A stretch of DNA of 64,000 bases from Hymenobacter psoromatis (GCA_001596155.1 CP014771.1:4526001-4590000); one strand, 5' to 3'. Numbered from the stretch's first letter, positions 51,618-60,474 are shown. Notes: generated by a model from the letters alone, not told the origin. Numbers and translations: made by a program.

Positions 51618-52310
51618 ATGAAAAACCCTGCCCAACTAGCTTTTAATGCCGTGCTGCTCCTGGCAGTAGCTGTTTTGTACTTTCTGCATTTCAACCAGCG
51701 CCAGGCCGCCACGCCGGCCGTGGCCCCAATAGCTGCTACCGAAGCAGCCGCACCAGCCGATACGGCTGCGGCCAACAGCCCTACCCCCCCCGCCGCGCCC
51801 GAAGCCGCTGCGGCAGTAGTTACGGCCGAGCCCACCGGCCCGGCCCCGGCCGCCGGGGCCATCGTGTACGTCGAGTCGAGCAAGCTGCTCGATGGCTACC
51901 AGGGCATGAAGGAAGCCCGCCGCGCGTTTGAGGTCAAGGCCAAGGGCTGGGAGAGCCAGAACCAGGCGCTGGTGAGCAGCTTCCGCACCGCCGTGGAGGC
52001 GTACCAGAAATCGGCCCCTACCCTCACCGCCGAGCAGCGCGCCGCCGCCGAGCAGAAGCTCCAGCAGCAGCAGCAGCAGGGTGGCGTGGAGCAGCAAAAA
52101 ATTCAGCAGCAGGCCCAGGAAGCCGAAGCCAAGCTGACCCAGACCGTACTCGAAAGCGTGAATAAAAAAGTGGAAGCCTACGGCAAAGCCCACGGCTACA
52201 AGATGATACTCGTTGCCGCGCCCAGCGGCACCATCGCCTACGGCGAAAAAGGCCTCGACATCACGGCGCCCGTGCTCACGTACTTAAACAGCTCATACCG
52301 GAAGAAATAG
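51618..52310 (+). CDS. OmpH/Skp-family periplasmic chaperone-like protein
   Basis: The 230-residue protein has an N-terminal hydrophobic anchor or uncleaved signal (AFNAVLLLAVAVLYFLHF, 8-25), an Ala/Pro/Thr-rich linker to about 75, then the OmpH domain: IVYVESSKLLDGYQGMKEAR, a long coiled coil rich in Gln and Ala (KLQQQQQQGGVEQQKIQQQ) and the closing strand GYKMILVAAPSGTIAYGEKGLDIT (in part). Skp-type proteins carry unfolded outer-membrane proteins. The linker includes a CCCTACCCCCCCC motif read Pro-Thr-Pro-Pro. Confidence 0.87.
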   Translation: MKNPAQLAFNAVLLLAVAVLYFLHFNQRQAATPAVAPIAATEAAAPADTAAANSPTPPAAPEAAAAVVTAEPTGPAPAAGAIVYVESSKLLDGYQGMKEARRAFEVKAKGWESQNQALVSSFRTAVEAYQKSAPTLTAEQRAAAEQKLQQQQQQGGVEQQKIQQQAQEAEAKLTQTVLESVNKKVEAYGKAHGYKMILVAAPSGTIAYGEKGLDITAPVLTYLNSSYRKK

Positions 52311-52371
52311 TGAGCGTTCGCGTGTATATTCGCTCAGCTGTCTTTCGCCGCTTATTCCTCTTTTCTTTTCA

Positions 52372-52785
52372 ATGAACGCCGACCAACGCCTCGACCAGCT
52401 CGAACCGCTCCTGTCTGAGAGCATGGCCATTCTGGACCAGCGTACCGCGCTGCTTAACCGCCACACGGTTCAGCTAAAACAACTGGTCACCACCGCCTTG
52501 CAGCATAGCGATAGCCTCAGCTACGTGCTGCACGAGGTAATAGAGATTAAGGAAAGACAGGGTGAGCTACTTGCTAATCAAGTGGGCTTATCGACCCGCA
52601 TGGACGCGCTGGACAGCCGCATGGACGCGCTGGACAGCCGTATGGACGCGCTGGATGGCCGCATGGACGCGCTGGACGGCCGGATTGCTACGCTGGATAG
52701 CCGGATTGCTACACTGGATGGTGGAATTAAGCAAGTGGATGGCAAGATTGACCAGATTTTAGGCTTACTGAGCAACGCGAAATAA
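52372..52785 (+). CDS. Coiled-coil protein with 21-base (heptad) tandem repeats
   Basis: The 137-residue protein has no signal peptide and is helical throughout. Residues about 76-117 consist of six tandem seven-residue units, RMDALDS/G four times then RIATLDS/G twice, each one heptad of a coiled coil. GGIKQVDGKIDQIL continues the pattern. The DNA shows the same 21-base period at 52597-52722 with few differences, so unit number may vary between strains. A parallel oligomer is likely. No family is recognised. Confidence 0.75.
   Translation: MNADQRLDQLEPLLSESMAILDQRTALLNRHTVQLKQLVTTALQHSDSLSYVLHEVIEIKERQGELLANQVGLSTRMDALDSRMDALDSRMDALDGRMDALDGRIATLDSRIATLDGGIKQVDGKIDQILGLLSNAK
52597..52722 (+). 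repeat. Tandem 21-base repeats encoding heptads
   Basis: Units of the form CGCATGGACGCGCTGGACAG occur four times with one to three changes, then two CGGATTGCTACGCTGGATAG-type units. The period of 21 equals seven codons. Confidence 0.9.
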
Positions 52786-52804
52786 GCTCCTTTTTTTACG
52801 CTTC

Positions 52805-52857
52805 AAAAAGCGTCGGCCGGCCATCAGCAACATGCTGATAGCTGGCCGACGCTTTTT
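52805..52857. terminator. Bidirectional terminator
   Basis: AAAAAGCGTCGGCCGGCCAT...and ...AGCTGGCCGACGCTTTTT form a long hairpin with inner CAGCA/TGCTG pairs between two convergent genes. Confidence 0.88.
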
Positions 52858-53861
52858 CAGCACGTCAGCACCACTTTGCCAAGCTGCTGGCCGGCTTCTA
52901 GGTAGCGTAGGGCGGCTTCGCCCTCGGCCAGTGGGAAAACCTTATCGACCACCGGCACGAGCTGATGCTCGTTTACCAGGGCCAGCATGTCGTCAAAATC
53001 CTGCTCCGAGCCCATCGACGAGCCCAGGATGCTGAGCTGCTTCCAGAACACCTTGGCGGCGGGCAGCTGCGGCACATTGCCCAGCGTAGCGCCAAAAAAC
53101 ACGAGGCGCCCGCCCGGCGCGGCCACGTCGAGCAAGGTGTCGAAAGCCGCACCGGCCGCGCTGTCAATAATCACGTCGAAGCTGCCGCCGGCCTGCTTGG
53201 TGAGGGTGCGGCCCCAGTTGTCATGCCGATAATTAATGCCGCCGCGCAGGCCCAGCGGCAGCGCCAGGGCGCGGGCCAGCTTGGCATCGTCGCCCGACGT
53301 CACCCACACCTCGGCCCCGCGCGCGGCGCAAAACTGCGCGGCCACCTGCGCCACGCCGCCGCCTACCCCCGTCACCAGCACCCGCTCGCCGGGCTGCACC
53401 TGCGCCCGTTTGAAGGCTGCGCGGTAGGCCGTGAGGCCCGCCAGCGGCAGCGCGGCGGCCTGCTCCCAGCTCAGGTGGGCCGGGCGGGGCCGCACGTAGT
53501 GGGCCGGTACCACGCTGTATTCGGCAAAGGTGCCAGGGTCGGGCATGCCTAGCACCCGGAAGTTGCGGCCCTGCGCCCGCTGCTCGTCGCCCCAGTCCAC
53601 GCCGGGATAAATGATGACTGGCGCGCCCACTTCCAGGCCGGTTACGCCCGCGCCCAGGGCCGCGATTTCGCCGCTGCCATCGGCGCCCAGCGTGCAAGGC
53701 AGCTTAATGCCCGCGTATTGGCCCAGCTGAATCCAGACGTCGCGGTGGTTGAGGGCGGCGGCGTGCAGCCGCACCAGCACCTCATCGGTACCGGGCTGGG
53801 GGGTAGGGATTTCCCGCACGGCGGCGGGCTGGTGGGGAGCATCGAGTTGAAGAGCGCGCAT
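52857..53861 (-). CDS. Zinc-type alcohol dehydrogenase-like / quinone oxidoreductase (MDR)
   Basis: The 334-residue medium-chain dehydrogenase has the GroES-like domain (ALNHRDVWIQLGQY, PCTLGADGSGEIAALG) and the Rossmann motif VTGVGGGVAQVAAQ near 160. The catalytic zinc ligands are absent: the Cys-His pattern of alcohol dehydrogenases is replaced by AALNHRD. This suggests an NADPH quinone oxidoreductase or enoyl reductase-type member. The stop codon lies at the foot of a bidirectional terminator. The rhomboid gene lies upstream on the same strand, 27 bases away. Confidence 0.88.
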   Translation of the reverse strand: MRALQLDAPHQPAAVREIPTPQPGTDEVLVRLHAAALNHRDVWIQLGQYAGIKLPCTLGADGSGEIAALGAGVTGLEVGAPVIIYPGVDWGDEQRAQGRNFRVLGMPDPGTFAEYSVVPAHYVRPRPAHLSWEQAAALPLAGLTAYRAAFKRAQVQPGERVLVTGVGGGVAQVAAQFCAARGAEVWVTSGDDAKLARALALPLGLRGGINYRHDNWGRTLTKQAGGSFDVIIDSAAGAAFDTLLDVAAPGGRLVFFGATLGNVPQLPAAKVFWKQLSILGSSMGSEQDFDDMLALVNEHQLVPVVDKVFPLAEGEAALRYLEAGQQLGKVVLTC

Positions 53862-53888
53862 GGGAGTTTTAATAACGAATGACGAATT

Positions 53889-54764
53889 TTAGTTTTGAGA
53901 GTCAGGTGCTGCTGATAGAGGCTTGAGCGAAAACGCCACGAATGGCCCGGCCACGAGTAGGCCCAGCAGCAGGCCGCCGAGGTGGGCAATATTATCAATA
54001 TTACCGGTAAGGCCCGAAATCAAATTGCTGAGCACTAGGTATAAAACCAGACCCAGGAGCCCGCGGCGATCCCACTTATCCAACACCAGCTTTTTGCTGA
54101 GCAGCAGCGCCAGCAGCAGGCCATAGAGTCCAAAAATCGCCCCGCTGGCCCCCGTCGAATTAATGCCGCCACTGTGATACCAGAGCGTGGCCGCCGAAGC
54201 AGCGATGCCGCTGGCCAGGTAGGCGGCCAGCAGGCGCGCGCCGCCGGTGCGCACTTCCAGCAGCACGCCCAGCAGCCACAGGCTGGCCATATTGAGCAGC
54301 AAATGCGTGATACCACCGTGCACGAACAGGCTGGTAACCAACCGCCAGGGCTGGTGCGGCCAGGTGAGGCCCGACACGTTGGAGCCCCAGCGGGCCAGCT
54401 CATGCCCGGTGGGCGCGGTAGCCGATACGCCGCTTAGCGTCATGGCCAGCCACACCAGCAGGTTGAGGTCGATGAGCAGCGGCACGGCCCAATACTGCCG
54501 GGTGGGCCAGAACAGGCCGCGCAGCACCGGCCGCAGCAGCTGGGCCCAGGTTTCGTCGGGTGGCGCGGGGGGGGTAGGCGCTTCGGCGGGTGGCGGGGGG
54601 GGTAGGGGCGCGTCGGGCAGCAAGCCCCGGCGCTGCAGCTCGGCCACGGCGGCGGCCCCCACGGCGGGCGGGTAGCGGCTGGCGTGGCGGGCCAGGTACA
54701 GTAGCTCAGCATCGGGGCGCTGGGCAAAGTGCGCGGCCGCCGCCTCGGGGGTGGAAACATCCAT
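53889..54764 (-). CDS. Rhomboid-family intramembrane serine protease
   Basis: The protein has 291 residues from the ATG at 54764; TTG at 54770 would add two. An N-terminal cytosolic segment (DAELLYLARHASRYPPAVGA, in part) and a Pro-rich linker precede six membrane spans. The catalytic Ser is in GASGAIFG and the His in NIAHLGGLLLG. The L1-loop equivalent and SLFVHGGITHLLLNM carry the usual family residues. It cuts membrane proteins within the bilayer. The Pro linker includes two GGGGGGGGTAGG motifs that are in frame. Confidence 0.9.
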   Translation of the reverse strand: MDVSTPEAAAAHFAQRPDAELLYLARHASRYPPAVGAAAVAELQRRGLLPDAPLPPPPPAEAPTPPAPPDETWAQLLRPVLRGLFWPTRQYWAVPLLIDLNLLVWLAMTLSGVSATAPTGHELARWGSNVSGLTWPHQPWRLVTSLFVHGGITHLLLNMASLWLLGVLLEVRTGGARLLAAYLASGIAASAATLWYHSGGINSTGASGAIFGLYGLLLALLLSKKLVLDKWDRRGLLGLVLYLVLSNLISGLTGNIDNIAHLGGLLLGLLVAGPFVAFSLKPLSAAPDSQN

Positions 54765-54810
54765 GAGCAAAGTAACCGGCGAGGGGGCCGCTTGGGTTTC
54801 GGGAGCCGCC

Positions 54811-55781
54811 CTAGGGCTTCATGTGTAGCACGGTGGCGCGGTAGGCCCGGCCCGTGACCGGCGAGGTGGGTCGGATACCCCGCAGGAGGTCCTGCACGTC
54901 AGCTTCGCGCGCCACTAGCTCCTTATCGGTCAGAAACTTGCGGTTCGGCAGCAGCCCCGGCATCCGGTCCAGGATGTGCTGCTGGCTGCTGGCCACCTGC
55001 GCCATGCGCTCAAACTGGTCCTTCATCTTCGGCCCAAAATCGTAGCTGTACACCACGGCCTTGTTCCAGTCGCGCCAGGTGCCGCGCACGGCCAGAGCCT
55101 GGTCAGCAAACAGGTCGCCCGCCTGGCCGGCGTGGGCCTGGGTGGTGAGAAACTCGGTCTGGGTTTCGGCCGCCCAGAAGCGGCGGCATAGCTCCCGAAA
55201 CTGGCGCAGCGACGCTGCCTGCTGCTTCTCGGCGGCCGGAATCCGGGCTAGCTGGGTGGCCACGATGGGGTCGGGGTCGTAGCTGGGCAGCGGATGGGTC
55301 GCTACTTCTACCAGTTTCAAGGAGTCGGGCGAGCGGTGGTGCGGGCGGCTCATGGTGACGGCGGCCGCGGCGGGCATGCGCTTTTGCCACAGCCACGCGC
55401 CGGCCAGTACCAGCACCACGGCCGCTATCCACAGCAGCGGCCGGCGGCTGGCCGCTGGTGCGGCATCGTCCAGGTCGTAGGCCGAAGCCGGGTATGCGGC
55501 CGGATGGGCCGGTTCGGCCGCCGCAGGGGGGTAGGGCTTGGCGGGCGAGGGCCGGAAGCAAGCGTTGGCCCGGCCGAAACCGGGCCGCGGTGCGTGAGCT
55601 CGCGCTGGGCAGCAGCCACGATGTCGGCGTGGTAAAAACTGGGGTTATCGACAAAAAACTGAAGTTCCGCGTTCGTTTTGGTGCGTAGCGCGTCGGTAGA
55701 GAAGCCATAGAAGCAGCGGGTGGCGCGACCCAGGCGCTGGTTTGGGCCGGTAAGATGGGCATAAATCCCTGAATACTGCTG
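54811..55781 (-). pseudogene. Frameshifted membrane protein of unknown function
   Basis: An open frame from about 55781 encodes TKTNAELQFFVDNPSFYHAD and IVAAAQRELTHRGP, a motif like the N-terminus of the neighbouring rhomboid protein, but it has no ATG. The downstream part (54811-55520) lies in another frame. It encodes a Pro/Ala linker, one membrane span (LLWIAAVVLVLAGAWLW) and a soluble domain ending TGRAYRATVLHMKP. Adding one C to the six-base tract at 55526-55531 would join the two frames through PTPPAAAEP. Either the gene is broken or variable, or the tract is misread. The true start is unclear. Confidence 0.55.
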
Positions 55782-55837
55782 CTAACCAGTCGCCCCCGGC
55801 TGCGTACACCCGCTACATCCTTTTCCCCTCACGCTAG

Positions 55838-55912
55838 GTCTGGAGGAATGAAGGAGGAAGAATTGCTCACCCCGTTGATTTTTCCTCCTCAATTCTTCCT
55901 TCCTAGTTCTTT
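55838..55912. repeat. Imperfect palindromic element
   Basis: GGAGGAATGAAGGAGGAAG...AATTG pairs imperfectly with CAATTCTTCCTTCC further on. It is purine-rich on one arm and pyrimidine-rich on the other and lies before the small disordered protein gene. Confidence 0.5.
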
Positions 55913-55924
55913 AATTTCCTCAAA

Positions 55925-56194
55925 ATGGTAACCCCCAACCCCGCCCCCAACTCCGGCCGCCCTGCCCCCATCGCAGAAGGCAAAAACCCCAGCACCGCCG
56001 GCCCCATCACCAACCCCGACGCTGACCGCGACCCCAACGCCAGCGGCAACCCCGAAACCGCCACCCAGAAAGACCTAGCCAGCAGCGACGGTGCCGGCAT
56101 CCGGGGCGACTACGGCGATGCCGAGCAGACCAACGGCCTCGAAGGCGGCGAAAACTCACCCCCCGATGCCGGCCCCGACCGCGCCAGCAAGTAG
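55925..56194 (+). CDS. Small disordered hydrophilic protein
   Basis: The 89-residue protein has no signal peptide or membrane segment and is rich in Pro, Asn, Asp, Gly and Ser (TNPDADRDPNASGNPETAT). It is probably intrinsically disordered. Similar small Pro/Asn/Asp-rich proteins are seen in Hymenobacter-like genomes, but I recognise no named family. Coding status rests on length, composition and the ATG following an AT-rich stretch. Palindromic elements flank it on both sides. Confidence 0.45.
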   Translation: MVTPNPAPNSGRPAPIAEGKNPSTAGPITNPDADRDPNASGNPETATQKDLASSDGAGIRGDYGDAEQTNGLEGGENSPPDAGPDRASK

Positions 56195-56286
56195 AAGAGT
56201 TAAGAGTTAAAAGGGAAGAGTTAAAAAGGGAGCGCTAGCATTTCGGCTCCCTTTTTAACTCTTCCCTTTTAACTCTTAACTCTTCT
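56195..56286. repeat. Palindromic intergenic repeat, family E
   Basis: GAAGAGTTAAGAGTTAAAAG followed by GGAAGAGTTAAAAAGGGAGC pairs almost perfectly with GCTCCCTTTTTAACTCTTCC and CTTTTAACTCTTAACTCTTC. The arms are about 40 bases and the loop about 12. It could also end transcription of the small gene upstream. Confidence 0.85.
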
Positions 56287-56295
56287 CCCTGCCCG

Positions 56296-56302
56296 TACTT
56301 TG
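56296..56302 (+). promoter_or_regulatory. Promoter -7-like box for the GH10-like gene
   Basis: TACTTTG is one base shorter than TAnnTTTG. It ends just before GTG codons at 56302 and 56308; the second would again match a leaderless start. Confidence 0.35.
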
Positions 56303-58131
56303 TGCTTGTGTTGAATTTCTGGTCGTCCTACCCCCGCTTTCTTTTTTATTGTCTTTTGAGCTTGCTGCCGCTGATTGGGCGGGCGCAAGCGCCGCCTACC
56401 CTCGGTGCCATTGCCGGTTCGGAAGACCTGCGCCCTGCCCCGCCCAAGCGCGAACTGCGCGGCTTTTGGGTGGCCACGGTGGCCAACATAGACTGGCCCA
56501 ACCAGCGCGGCGAAGCGCCCGAACAATACCGCCGCGAGTATCGCCGCCTGCTCGACGCTGGCCAGCGCGCCGGCCTCAACGCGGTGTTCGTGCAAATCCG
56601 GCCCGCGTCGGATGCTTTCTATAAGTCTGACTTAGAGCCCTGGAGCAAGTACCTGACCGGCCGCCAGGGCCGGCCGCCCGGCGAAAACGACGACCCGTTG
56701 CCCTTCCTCATCGCCGAGGCGCACCGGCACAATATGGAGTTCCACGCCTGGTTCAACCCCTACCGGGCCACGATGGACACCGTGACGCGCTCGCTGGCTC
56801 CGCTGCACCCGTATAAAAAGCATCCCGAGTGGTTTATCAAGTACGCGGGCCAGTACCTCTACAACCCCGGCCTGCCTGAGGTGCGCAACCACATCAAGCG
56901 CGTAATTATGGACGTGGTGCGGCGTTATGATATTGACGGCGTGCATTTTGATGACTACTTCTATCCTTACCCCGAGCCGAACCAGGTATTTCACGACGAG
57001 CAGGCTTTTCGCAGCCAAAACCCCGATAGCCTGAAGCTGGCCGACTGGCGGCGGCAGAACGTGAACGTGCTCATTCACGACCTGCACGACAGCATTCAAG
57101 CAGCCAAGCGCTGGGTGAAATTCGGAATTTCGCCCTTCGGCGTCTGGATGAACAAGAGCGCCGACCCGCTCGGCTCCGACACCCGCGCGGGCCAGCCCAG
57201 CTACTCCAACCTCTATGCCGACTCGCGCCTGTGGCTGGCGCAGGGCTGGGTCGATTACATCCTGCCTCAGCTTTATTGGAGCACCAAATTCCGGCTCGTG
57301 CCCTACGCCACGCTGCTGGAATGGTGGACGCGCAACCACTTTCAGCGCCACCTCTACATCGGGCACGGCACCTACCGCATGCTCGAAAGCACCCGCTCGG
57401 ACACCGCCTGGCGCAACCCGCGCGAGCTGCCCCGCCAGATTCGCCTCAACCGCGACTACCCCCTCGATGTGCAGGGAAGCGTGTTTTTCTCGGCCAAATC
57501 ACTGGCTACCAACCCGCTGCACACCACCGATTCGCTGCGCCAGGACCTGTACCGCGCCCCGGCGCTGGTGCCCGTCATGCCCTGGCTCGATAGCCTGGCC
57601 CCGCGCCCCGTGCGCGAGCTGGTGCTCAATCGCCTGGGCCACACCGCTACCCTCACCTGGCAGCCCGACCTGCGCCCCGCCGCCGATGGCGACCTGGCCG
57701 CCTACTACGTGCTCTACCGTTTCGAGCGCGGCCAGGTGATGGGGCCGAATGACCCGCGCCGCATCCTGACCATCGTGCGGCCCGGCGGCCCGGCCCAGCC
57801 TGGCACCTTTGCCGACACCACCGCGCTGCCCGGCGTGGCCTACGCCTACTTCCTCACCGCCGTGGACCGCCTGCACAACGAGAGCCTGCCGGTGCGCATT
57901 TTCAGCGAAGGCAAGCTGCCCGTCGAAACGCTGGCCGCCGCGCCGCCCGCCGTGGCCGTGGCGCCGCCCGTGGCCGCCCGCCCGGCCCCACGCCCGCCGG
58001 TGGCCGTAGTGCCCCGCCCGCCGTCGCGTCCCGCCGCATCTGGCGCTGAAGAGGCCGCCAAAACGAAAATTAAAGTCAAGGAGAAGCCGCGCCGCCGCGG
58101 CTTCTTCGCCCGCCTCTTCGGGTTGAAATAG
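56302..58131 (+). CDS. Family 10-like glycosylhydrolase (GHL10/DUF187, YngK type)
   Basis: The protein has up to 609 residues from GTG 56302; GTG 56308 and TTG 56311 are alternatives. A signal peptide (FLFYCLLSLLPLIGRAQ) is followed by the GHL10 fold: ELRGFWVATVANIDWP, LNAVFVQIRPASDAFYKSDLEPWS (in parts), FHAWFNPYRA and YDIDGVHFDDYFYPYP, where the Asp-Asp pair is a likely catalytic site. The C-terminus has a fibronectin-like segment and a Pro/Ala tail with a basic end. It probably cuts a cell-wall or exopolysaccharide glycan outside the cell. Confidence 0.85.
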   Translation: MLVLNFWSSYPRFLFYCLLSLLPLIGRAQAPPTLGAIAGSEDLRPAPPKRELRGFWVATVANIDWPNQRGEAPEQYRREYRRLLDAGQRAGLNAVFVQIRPASDAFYKSDLEPWSKYLTGRQGRPPGENDDPLPFLIAEAHRHNMEFHAWFNPYRATMDTVTRSLAPLHPYKKHPEWFIKYAGQYLYNPGLPEVRNHIKRVIMDVVRRYDIDGVHFDDYFYPYPEPNQVFHDEQAFRSQNPDSLKLADWRRQNVNVLIHDLHDSIQAAKRWVKFGISPFGVWMNKSADPLGSDTRAGQPSYSNLYADSRLWLAQGWVDYILPQLYWSTKFRLVPYATLLEWWTRNHFQRHLYIGHGTYRMLESTRSDTAWRNPRELPRQIRLNRDYPLDVQGSVFFSAKSLATNPLHTTDSLRQDLYRAPALVPVMPWLDSLAPRPVRELVLNRLGHTATLTWQPDLRPAADGDLAAYYVLYRFERGQVMGPNDPRRILTIVRPGGPAQPGTFADTTALPGVAYAYFLTAVDRLHNESLPVRIFSEGKLPVETLAAAPPAVAVAPPVAARPAPRPPVAVVPRPPSRPAASGAEEAAKTKIKVKEKPRRRGFFARLFGLK

Positions 58132-58167
58132 GGGGGTAGGGAGTTGGATTAAAAGTGAAGAATTACG

Positions 58168-58292
58168 CAAAAGGCGTTTGTCATTGCGAGCAACGCGAAG
58201 CAATCGCACCCGAACGACACCCGCGCCAGTCGTTCGTTCATCGTTCTGGTGTGATTGCCGCGCTTTGCTCGCAATGACAAACGCCTTTTGCA
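58168..58292. repeat. Palindromic intergenic repeat, family C
   Basis: CAAAAGGCGTTTGTCATTGC... pairs with ...GCAATGACAAACGCCTTTTG, with inner AAGCAATCGCACC/GTGTGATTGCCGC. An outer TTAAAAGTGAAGAA/TTCTTTACTTTTAA pair extends it. Confidence 0.88.
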
Positions 58293-58329
58293 TAGTTCTT
58301 TACTTTTAATTTTTAATTCACTCCCGCCC

Positions 58330-59463
58330 ATGCGTCCACCCGCTACGCTCTCTACCCGCCTGGTTTCGCTCGATGTATTCCGGGGCCTCACCGTGATGCT
58401 GATGACGGTGGTGAACAACCCCGGCGACTGGGGCCACATCTACCCGCCCCTGGAGCACGCCGAATGGAACGGCTGCACACCCACCGACCTCGTGTTTCCA
58501 TTCTTCTTGTTCATCGTGGGCGTGAGCCTGGCTTATGCCCTGGCCGGAGCCAAGCGCGACGGCGTGCCGCTGGGACCAGTGCTGGCGCGGGTGGCGCGGC
58601 GGGCGGCCGTGCTGTTTGGGCTGGGCGTGTTCACCTCGCTCTACCCGCACTTCGACTTGGCCACGGTGCGCATCATGGGCGTGCTGCAACGCATTGCGCT
58701 GGTGTACTTTGGGTGCAGCGTTATCTGCCTCACCACCAGTTGGCGCACGCAGCTACTGCTGCTGGTCGTGTTCCTGGGTAGCTACGCCGCGCTGATGCAG
58801 TTGGTGCCGGTGCCCGGCTTTGGCCCCGCCAACCTGGAGCCCACCACCAACCTCGGTGCCTGGCTCGACCGCACGCTGCTCACCGAGCCGCACCTCTGGA
58901 AAACCTCCCGCACCTGGGACCCCGAAGGCCTGCTCGGCACGTTGCCCGCGCTGGGCACCGGGCTGCTGGGCCTGCTGGCGGGCACGTGGCTGCGTCGGCC
59001 CGCCGCCGGGCTCAGCAAGCCGGTGGGCCTGGCGCTGGCCGGCTTGCTGGCGGTGCTGGCCGGCCTGCTCTGGAACGTCTGGTTCCCGATTAATAAAGCG
59101 CTGTGGACCAGTTCCTACGTGCTTTATGCGGGTGGGCTGGCGCTGGGGCTGTTGGCGCTGCTCTACTGGCTCTGCGACGAGCGGGGCTACCGGCGGGGGG
59201 TAGGGCCGGCGCTGGCCTTCGGGGTGAATGCCATCGCGGTCTTTTTCTTCTCCGCTATCCTGTCGCGCACCTTTGGGCTGCTGCGGCTGCCGGGGCCGGC
59301 GCGCCCGCCGGTCGGCCTCAAAGAATGGCTCTATGGCTGGGGTATTGTGCCGTTTTTCAGTGACCCGCGCAATGCGTCGCTGGCCGGCGCGGTGGTATGT
59401 TTGCTCATCTGGTGGGGCGTGCTCAGTTTTCTGCGGCGGCAGCATTGGGTCTGGAAAGTCTGA
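58330..59463 (+). CDS. DUF5009/HGSNAT-like acyltransferase membrane protein
   Basis: The 377-residue protein starts at the ATG at 58330; the frame upstream is repeat DNA. About ten membrane spans are present. It begins RLVSLDVFRGLTVMLMTVVNNPG (in part), then HAEWNGCTPTDLVFPFFLFIVG (in part), the signature of the heparan-alpha-glucosaminide N-acetyltransferase-like family annotated DUF5009 or NagX. The His in LEHAEW is the conserved residue near the active site. It may acetylate amino sugars across the inner membrane. The GH10-like gene lies just before it. Confidence 0.87.
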   Translation: MRPPATLSTRLVSLDVFRGLTVMLMTVVNNPGDWGHIYPPLEHAEWNGCTPTDLVFPFFLFIVGVSLAYALAGAKRDGVPLGPVLARVARRAAVLFGLGVFTSLYPHFDLATVRIMGVLQRIALVYFGCSVICLTTSWRTQLLLLVVFLGSYAALMQLVPVPGFGPANLEPTTNLGAWLDRTLLTEPHLWKTSRTWDPEGLLGTLPALGTGLLGLLAGTWLRRPAAGLSKPVGLALAGLLAVLAGLLWNVWFPINKALWTSSYVLYAGGLALGLLALLYWLCDERGYRRGVGPALAFGVNAIAVFFFSAILSRTFGLLRLPGPARPPVGLKEWLYGWGIVPFFSDPRNASLAGAVVCLLIWWGVLSFLRRQHWVWKV

Positions 59464-59670
59464 TTTTTGATTTAAGCAACGTTGCTGCATTTATGTTTGA
59501 ATTAAAATCGCATCAATGTTGCATTTATTATAAGATGTTAACTTTCAGAAGGTAAAGATTCCGATTCTAACTGTTTATTCTTCCTTATTGGTTACGGTCT
59601 GGCCACCCAAGTAGCTTGCGCGCTTGCCCAACCAAGCGCTGATGCGCCGAGCCGCTGACCCTTTCACTAC

Positions 59671-60474
59671 ATGAAAATCCTCATTATCGGCGGCGGCAAC
59701 ATGGGCCTGACCTACGCCCGCAGCTTTGTGCGCGCCCACATCACCTCGCGCCTTGACTTGCGCCTGCTGGCCCGTTCGCCCGAGCGCGTGCCCGCCCTGG
59801 CCGCCCACGAAATAGGCACCGTGTGGGGCCAGCCCGAAGACTGCGTGCCGGGTGCCGACATTCTCATTCTGGCCGTGAAACCGCAGGATTCGGCGGCGTT
59901 GTTTGACCGCCTACGCGGGCTGGTGCAGCCGCAGCAAGTGGTGCTCAGCATCATGGCCGGCGTGCGCATCGACACCCTGCGCGAGGTGCTGGGCACGCCC
60001 AAAATCATCCGGGCCATGCCCAACCTGCCCGCCCAGATTGGCATGGGCATGACCGCCTTCACCAGCACCGACGAGGTAACCCGCGCCGAGCTGGTGCAGG
60101 TCCAAAACCTGCTCTCGACCACCGGCAAAACTGTGTACGTGGAGCAGGAAAGCGCCATCGACGCCAGCACGGCCATTTCGGGCAGCGGCCCGGCCTACGT
60201 TTACTACTGCATGGAAGCCCTGATGGCCGCCGCCGCCCAAATGGGCTTTGCGCCCGCCGAGGCCGAACTGCTGGTGAGCCAGACCTTTCGCGGTGCCGTG
60301 GAATTGTATAGCCAGGCCGGCCTCAGCTGCCAGGACTGGATTGCCCGCGTGGCCTCCAAAGGCGGCACCACGGAGGCCGCCCTGGGCGCTTTCGGCCGCG
60401 GGGCCGTGCGCGAGAGCCTCATGGCCGGGGCCGAAGCCGCCCGCGCCCGTGCCGAGGAGTTAGGCAAAAAATAA
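59671..60474 (+). CDS. proC: Pyrroline-5-carboxylate reductase
   Basis: The 267-residue protein has the NADPH site GGGNMG (7-12), LAVKPQD near 71, and the dimer or substrate domain with SGSGPAYVYYCMEAL and RVASKGGTTEAAL near 225-237. It reduces pyrroline-5-carboxylate to proline. Length and motif spacing are normal. The upstream 207 bases are unusually AT-rich for this window and probably contain the promoter, though no exact TAnnTTTG was found. Confidence 0.94.
   Translation: MKILIIGGGNMGLTYARSFVRAHITSRLDLRLLARSPERVPALAAHEIGTVWGQPEDCVPGADILILAVKPQDSAALFDRLRGLVQPQQVVLSIMAGVRIDTLREVLGTPKIIRAMPNLPAQIGMGMTAFTSTDEVTRAELVQVQNLLSTTGKTVYVEQESAIDASTAISGSGPAYVYYCMEALMAAAAQMGFAPAEAELLVSQTFRGAVELYSQAGLSCQDWIARVASKGGTTEAALGAFGRGAVRESLMAGAEAARARAEELGKK

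Noticed and set aside
58255..58329. Upstream extension of the DUF5009-type gene
   Set aside because: These 25 codons translate the family C repeat; the ATG at 58330 directly precedes the conserved RLVSLDVFRG start.
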